Part shown: positions 1 through 4,800 of the stretch, one piece after another
Layout of the letters: each line of letters starts with the position of its first letter
Position numbering within the stretch: position 1 is the stretch's first letter
From: an uncultured Schwartzia sp.
GTDB lineage: Bacteria; Bacillota; Negativicutes; Selenomonadales; Selenomonadaceae
Reading direction: 5' to 3'
Assembly: GCA_905373705.1 (NCBI GenBank)
Contig: CAJPUA010000047.1
Location: 1-7,257 of the forward strand
Length of the DNA stretch: 7,257 bases
Position numbers and translations under genes: made by a program
Notes under the pieces: model-generated
Databases searched by the model: none
Told to the model about the DNA's origin: nothing
Seen by the model: the letters and a program-made list of their open reading frames with translations, nothing else

Positions 1-1
1 C

Positions 2-34
2 GAATTCCTGCGTGATCGCTTCCTCAATGTGTAA
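2..34 (+). CDS. possible 3' end of a convergent gene (partial)
   Basis: The plus strand reads GAA TTC CTG CGT GAT CGC TTC CTC AAT GTG TAA, that is EFLRDRFLNV and a stop, open to the window edge. The codons are unremarkable for a GC-rich gene. The hairpin with a T run 41 bases further on would be a natural terminator for it, which is why I prefer this reading. The product cannot be named from ten residues. The alternative is a minus-strand start, ATG at 37-35, reading MLHIEEAITQEF off the window edge. That one has no Shine-Dalgarno sequence and almost no room for a promoter after the terminator, so I rank it lower. Confidence 0.4.
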   Translation, partial: EFLRDRFLNV

Positions 35-47
35 CATATGTTTGACA
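28..47. promoter_or_regulatory. imperfect palindrome, possible operator or chance
   Basis: The core AACATATGTT (33-42) is a perfect 10-base palindrome. It is flanked symmetrically by TGT (28-30) and ACA (45-47), giving 16 matching positions of 20. A TTGACA at 42-47 looks like a -35 box on the plus strand, but the position 17 bases later (AAAATT) is not a credible -10 box. The site overlaps the end of the suspected convergent gene and lies just upstream of a terminator, which is an odd place for an operator. No regulator can be assigned. Confidence 0.15.
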
Positions 48-74
48 AACCCACAATTTGCCAAAAAATTCTTC

Positions 75-116
75 AAAAAAAGGCGGCCGTCAACCCGTTG
101 ACCGCCGCCTTTTTTT
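75..116. terminator. bidirectional Rho-independent terminator after tpsB
   Basis: A7 (75-81), then arm GGCGGCCGTCAA (82-93), loop CCCG (94-97), arm TTGACCGCCGCC (98-109), then T7 (110-116). The 12-bp stem has one internal mismatch (88 against 103). Minus-strand transcripts from tpsB end in the stem followed by U7 (from 81-75). Plus-strand transcripts end in the stem followed by U7 at 110-116. The tpsB stop codon TAA (117-115) runs into the tract, so terminator and coding sequence overlap by two bases. The A and T runs can also pair, lengthening the stem to about 19 bp. Confidence 0.88.
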
Positions 117-1764
117 ACCAGACCTTTCCTAAGATGAACCACATCCGCGCCCGGCTCTTGGCGTCTGTGGTGGCGTTCCTGTCCAGCCCGATGCGCCGCG
201 CGTAGTCAAAGCGCGCGAACCAGTCGTTCGGCTTTGTATAGCTCACGCCGACGCCCCAGCCTTTAAGGATCATGCTCGAATCCGAGCCGCGATCCATCAT
301 GTGGCCGGTATCGAAATACGTGCTGAGCGAAAGCCCGGGAAGCGGCGTATGATAGCGCAGCTCCAGGGACCCTAAAAATCCCGTATCGCCTGACGCCTCA
401 CCTTGCGGATACGCCCGCACGCCGTTCGCGCCGCCGAGATACATCTGCTCCGAGCCGTCGAGCCGGCCGTTCGCCGTCTGCCCCTGCAATTTCAGCGTGA
501 CATCCGTCACATGCCCCAGCGCCTGCACGCCGGTCACGTTTACCGCCGCCTTGGCGAAGGTTCTTTCCGTACCGCTCATCTCGTCCAGCATTTTTCCGAA
601 CGTCGTCTTGGAGTCAAGATTTACCCGCCCCACCGTCACGGTCGCATCATAGCTCAGCGCCGCGCCCGGCTGGCGCTCGGATCCCGCCACGCCCACATGG
701 AACGAGTGGGAACTTTTCTCCCGATTGGCGTCAGGGAAGCGATCGAGATCGTCTTTCATCATGCGGTAATCAAAGCCGTAGGTCACCTTCAGCTCGCGGT
801 TCGAGAGGTGGTACAGAGGCGTACTGCCAAAGAGGCTGATCGTATTCGCGGTACCGTTCGCTCCCAGCGCCGCCGCCACCTTCCCCAGCTGGTAATCCAT
901 ACGGCTGAAGCCCAGACCCAGCGTTGTCCCGCCGTGGCCGATGAGCGCTTCGTAATTGATGTAATAATTGTGCATATTGTGATTGGAGAGCAGCGCGCCG
1001 ACGCTCAGCTTATCGCCCCGCCCTTCCACATCGTACAGCGTCTCCTGAATCCCGTAGCGGTAGCGCCCCGACGACGTACTGCCATAATTCTCCACGTACA
1101 GCACGGTATTGGAAATTTTCCCTTCTTCAATGCGCACCTTCAAATTGCTCGTCCCGAACTCGCTGCCCGGGCTGAGGACGCCCACCGCTTTCGTTCCGGA
1201 AAGGCCGCTGATTCCGTATAGCGCCGTCTCCAAAGAAGACGTTTCGATAATACTTCCCTTTTTCAGGCCGTTCAAAAATCCCCGCGCCACATCGTCCTTC
1301 AGGCGGCTGTGGTTCTCGATGATGACCTCGTCGTAGCGCCCCGGAATGACCTCGACTTTAACCGTCCCGTCAGCGCTGTCCTGCGCCGGCAGATACGCCG
1401 CCGCCGCCGGATAGCCGTGCGTCCGGCAGTAGTGCGTCACCTCGTCGATGACGGTATTCAGCTCCGCCAGCGTAATTTCCTTGTTAAGGCACGGTTCCAG
1501 AATTTTCGCCAGCGCCGTCCGGTTCACCTTGAGCTCCGGCGCGTCAAGATCAATGGCGCGCACCGTAAAGTGCACTTCCTGCCCTTCCACAGGTCGATCC
1601 GGCGCCACATTCTGCACATCCGCCGCGCTCTTTGGCTCCTGTTCCCGAATATCCTGCCCCGGTTGAGAAAGAGACGGCGCCGCCAGCACTGTCGAGGCAA
1701 AAGCCCCCGCCGCCAATGTAACCGTGATCACCCGGGTCAGCCTGTGATACCCCCCCAATTTCAT
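115..1764 (-). CDS. TpsB two-partner secretion transporter (ShlB/FhaC/HecB family)
   Basis: This is an outer-membrane pore that exports the neighbouring exoprotein and is 549 residues long, usual for the family. Residues 1 to about 28 are a Sec signal peptide (basic start, hydrophobic VITVTLAAGAFAS, cleavage near VLA/AP). A short Gln/Glu-rich linker follows, then POTRA1 (about 66-142, with Cys92, Cys112 and GYPAAAAYLP) and POTRA2 (about 143-215). The beta-barrel opens with ENYGSTSSGRYR and ends in Trp, the usual outer-membrane C-terminal aromatic. The loop-6 family motif appears as GVRAYPQGEASGD (VRGY-type, Arg450), with SLELRYHTPL and STYFDTGH following. I start at the ATG at 1764 because AGGAG (1779-1775) sits 10 bases before it. 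A GTG at 1782 would add six residues but carries that Shine-Dalgarno sequence inside its own coding part. tpsB lies downstream of tpsA and is probably co-transcribed. Family assignment is firm; the substrate pairing is inferred from adjacency. Confidence 0.95.
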   Translation of the reverse strand: MKLGGYHRLTRVITVTLAAGAFASTVLAAPSLSQPGQDIREQEPKSAADVQNVAPDRPVEGQEVHFTVRAIDLDAPELKVNRTALAKILEPCLNKEITLAELNTVIDEVTHYCRTHGYPAAAAYLPAQDSADGTVKVEVIPGRYDEVIIENHSRLKDDVARGFLNGLKKGSIIETSSLETALYGISGLSGTKAVGVLSPGSEFGTSNLKVRIEEGKISNTVLYVENYGSTSSGRYRYGIQETLYDVEGRGDKLSVGALLSNHNMHNYYINYEALIGHGGTTLGLGFSRMDYQLGKVAAALGANGTANTISLFGSTPLYHLSNRELKVTYGFDYRMMKDDLDRFPDANREKSSHSFHVGVAGSERQPGAALSYDATVTVGRVNLDSKTTFGKMLDEMSGTERTFAKAAVNVTGVQALGHVTDVTLKLQGQTANGRLDGSEQMYLGGANGVRAYPQGEASGDTGFLGSLELRYHTPLPGLSLSTYFDTGHMMDRGSDSSMILKGWGVGVSYTKPNDWFARFDYARRIGLDRNATTDAKSRARMWFILGKVW

Positions 1765-1847
1765 TGCTCTTTCGCTCCTCACTTAGGTAAATTTGCGTGC
1801 CGCTCCGAATTTTCACCCGCGCGGCAGCTCGCCTTTTTTCGCTCGCG
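1765..1847 (-). other. intergenic spacer between tpsA and tpsB
   Basis: An 83-bp gap that holds the tpsB ribosome binding site. I see no terminator. The only inverted repeat is TGCCGC/GCGGCA (1826-1821 with 1803-1798, loop 17 bases, no T run after it), which is too weak to call. No clear -35/-10 pair is visible, so tpsB is most simply read from the tpsA transcript. An A6 run (1839-1834) lies just after the tpsA stop. Confidence 0.6.
1775..1782 (-). promoter_or_regulatory. ribosome binding site of tpsB (decides the start)
   Basis: On the minus strand GTGAGGAG runs from 1782 to 1775, with ten bases between it and the ATG at 1764. It supports the ATG rather than the in-frame GTG at 1782, which would have no comparable site upstream. 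Confidence 0.8.
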
Positions 1848-4800
1848 TCAGACCAGCGCCCGCATATTCACGGCGCGGCCCACCGTCTCGATCCCGATGT
1901 GCAGGCCCCGATCCGGAGCCGCCGCCGTCAGACTCGCCTCGTCGACTTCTTCATCCTGCGCGTTGATACGGATTCCTGTCGCCGCGGGTTTAGCCGCTTC
2001 GTCGCGGGACGCCAGCCAACCCTCTGCCGGTACGCCCGCCGCTTCCGTCGCCGCGGCTTTAGCCGTCACCGGCGTCAACGCCGCTTCCGTATCCTCCGCC
2101 AGCCGCTGGCTCACGTCCGTCTCTCGCGTCTCGATCTGTGCGGCAGCTTCCCGCGCCGCTTCCATCGGATCTGCCGCCGCCCCGTCATTCCAATCCGCCA
2201 CGCCCCTTACCGCGTTCGAACTTTTCTGCTCCGGCTCCACATAATTCACGGGCGAATACTTTGGCACACTGGTGAGATTTATGCCATCCTTTTCGCGAAT
2301 CAACTCCATCCGCGGATCCCGGTAAAAGTGCGTCTTGTCCCAATCGCGGGAAGCGCGGTGATACGCATAATCGTCCGGGATAAAGTCCATCTCCGCCAAA
2401 GCGTTATAGTATGTCCGGACGATATCACTGTTATCCGAATTGGAAGGATCCAACGGATTCGCCGAACGGATAACGAGAGTGCCGCCCGCGAAGATGTAAT
2501 TTTGCCCGTAAAGTCCCGGCGCGCTGCCGTCGGAAGCCACCCACTCATAATGGTACGTCCCCGGCGTATTGCGGATCTCGTCCCACGTCTTTCCGCCTTC
2601 CCAGCGGCGCGTGACCGTAGGCGGTATTTCGCTGCCCACTATGCCCGTATCGCCCGTCGGCGGACGCAGCGTATGCCCCGGCTCTGCCGCCGTATCGCTG
2701 GGCGCCATTTCTGCAGGCGTATCCATATGCAGCGTCCGCCGGGTGATGGTACCGGTGCCGTGCTGCGTATCCGTCAACGCGCCGCTATTATCCATCTGGA
2801 AATTCGACGTACCGTACGTATTATTCGTACTCAAGGTAATCGTGTAGTCGACAGTATGATTCGCCGGCGTCTCCGTCTGATTATCCACCGAAGCATTGAC
2901 CCCGTCCGTGTACCGCGCCGTCGTCACAGCGATATTCGGATTCTCCGTGTAATCCTTGCGGTATACCGCGTCGTTAAAGGCGTTCGCAAAAGCCTTCGCC
3001 GCATCCGCTTGCTTCACCGCATCCGTACCGTCGTATACTTTCGTCGTCGTAGGCACACCACCCGCATAATGGAGCGTCCGCCGGGTGATTTTTCCCTTGC
3101 CCTTCAGGCTGAAGGAAGCCAGTTCATAGTTTCCGTGCGAGCCCGTCCATTTCAGGACATAATCAACGCCCAGCGCATCATTCGCGCCGCCGTTCTTCCC
3201 GGCGTCCTTGACCTCGGCGCCGGTTCCGTCCGGATTCTCACGATAAACGGCGCGTTCCACGTCAAGGCCGATACTGTCTATCGTATCGCTGCCCACCAGA
3301 TCGCCCGCCTGGATCCGGACATTACTCTTCGGATCCGTGACCGCCGTTGTGCCGTCGTATACCTTGTCAATCCCCGTGTCGTGGTTGAGTTCTGCATGGA
3401 TCGTCTTAGGATTGATCACGCCTCGCCCCGCCAACGTCGTCTTATCGCCTTCCTTTTGATGTCCCGGCGCCGCCTGCACAGCGTAATTGCCCGCCTTGCT
3501 GCCGGTCAGCTGGAAGTTTTGATAGTAGACCTCTTTCGTCGTCACCGTGCCGTCGCTCTTACGGGCGACATTCGGATCCGAATACGCGCCCGTCGCGCCG
3601 GTAAGCTGTACGTTTCCGTTATCGCCGGCAATCACGCCCGTCTTACGCGCGTCGTCGCGGCCTCTCAGCTCCACATCATCGAGCGCCGTATGCCCGAGTC
3701 CCGCATTGCCATCGTAGGTTTTGTGATTCGTCGCTTCCGTTCCCTTGCCCGCTTTGAAGTCCACATACACCACGCGCTGACGGATCTTGCCGTCCATGTT
3801 GAACGTCTTGGTCGTCACGACCGCCGTCGCGTCATCCGTATCTTCCAGCGTGTAATTTCCGTTGCCGTTTTCAATTTTTACCGCCGCGTTTACATGGTTC
3901 GCGCCGGACACATTTCCTTCCGGATCGGCGTTTGCATTCTCCGAATCGTATTCTATGCTGTCCGTCGTGACCTTAACCCCTTGGTTCCTGTCCGCCTCCA
4001 GCAGCCCTTCGTACTGAACGCTGTTCACCAGGTTCCCGCCGGCGTCGTAAACCGTCTTCGTCCCGTCGTAAATTTTATCGTAAGCGCCGTCCGTCTTTAC
4101 CTTAATCGTGCGCGGCGTGATCGTATTGCCGGCCACCGAATGATTGCCGACGATCATGCTCTGCGCCGCGGGATCGAGTCTATAATCGCCGGAGAATTCC
4201 GTCTTGATGCCCGTTACCGTATAATTGATCGTACGGTTCCCCTTGCCGGCGTTCTTATCTGCGTATGCGCCGGTTCCTTCGTACATGATCTCGATATTCT
4301 GGCTGCCGACCGTCACGTAGAATTGCAGGCCCTTGTCCCGTTGTTCGGCCTTCGTATTGTCTTTATAGAACGTCGCCCCGTTCAGAGAGGTGGAGCCGTC
4401 GTATTCTTTCACCGCGTAATTTTCCTGCTTATGGACATTCGCCGCAATAATAGCGAGGGGCTTGATCTCGCCCTTGTCCGCCGCCTCTGCGAAGTAAAGC
4501 GTATCGGCGATGGTATAGTTTTGCGCGATCTTCTTTTCCGCCGTGGTGCCGTTATCCGCCATATACTGGAGAGCGTTTGCCAGTCCTTGATATTTGACCG
4601 CCTTATGCCCGGCGTGCGGATCCGGGGTAAACGCATCCTCAGAGCCTTTGCCGTATTGACCGTTGATCTGATCCAGCGCGCCGGAGGAGAGCGTAAGCGT
4701 TTGCCCATTCACCCCGGTCAGCGTCACGCCGCCCGTAATATCCGTCTTATGAATGGTCGACGTATTATCAAAGTCTCGCTGGGCTTTGCCAATATTCGCC

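Noticed and set aside
42..70. Plus-strand promoter with TTGACA at 42-47
   Set aside because: No -10 hexamer at the right distance, and a terminator follows at once.
1550..1816. An 88-codon minus-strand frame starting at GTG 1816 and overlapping the start of tpsB
   Set aside because: It has no Shine-Dalgarno sequence, and its product is a frame-shifted reading of the tpsB signal peptide and linker. It matters only as the frame entered if the G7 tract gains a base.
403..2244. Plus-strand open frames of 272 and 311 codons opposite tpsB and the end of tpsA
   Set aside because: They are Arg/His-rich shadows of well-supported minus-strand genes, with no ribosome binding site that stands out.
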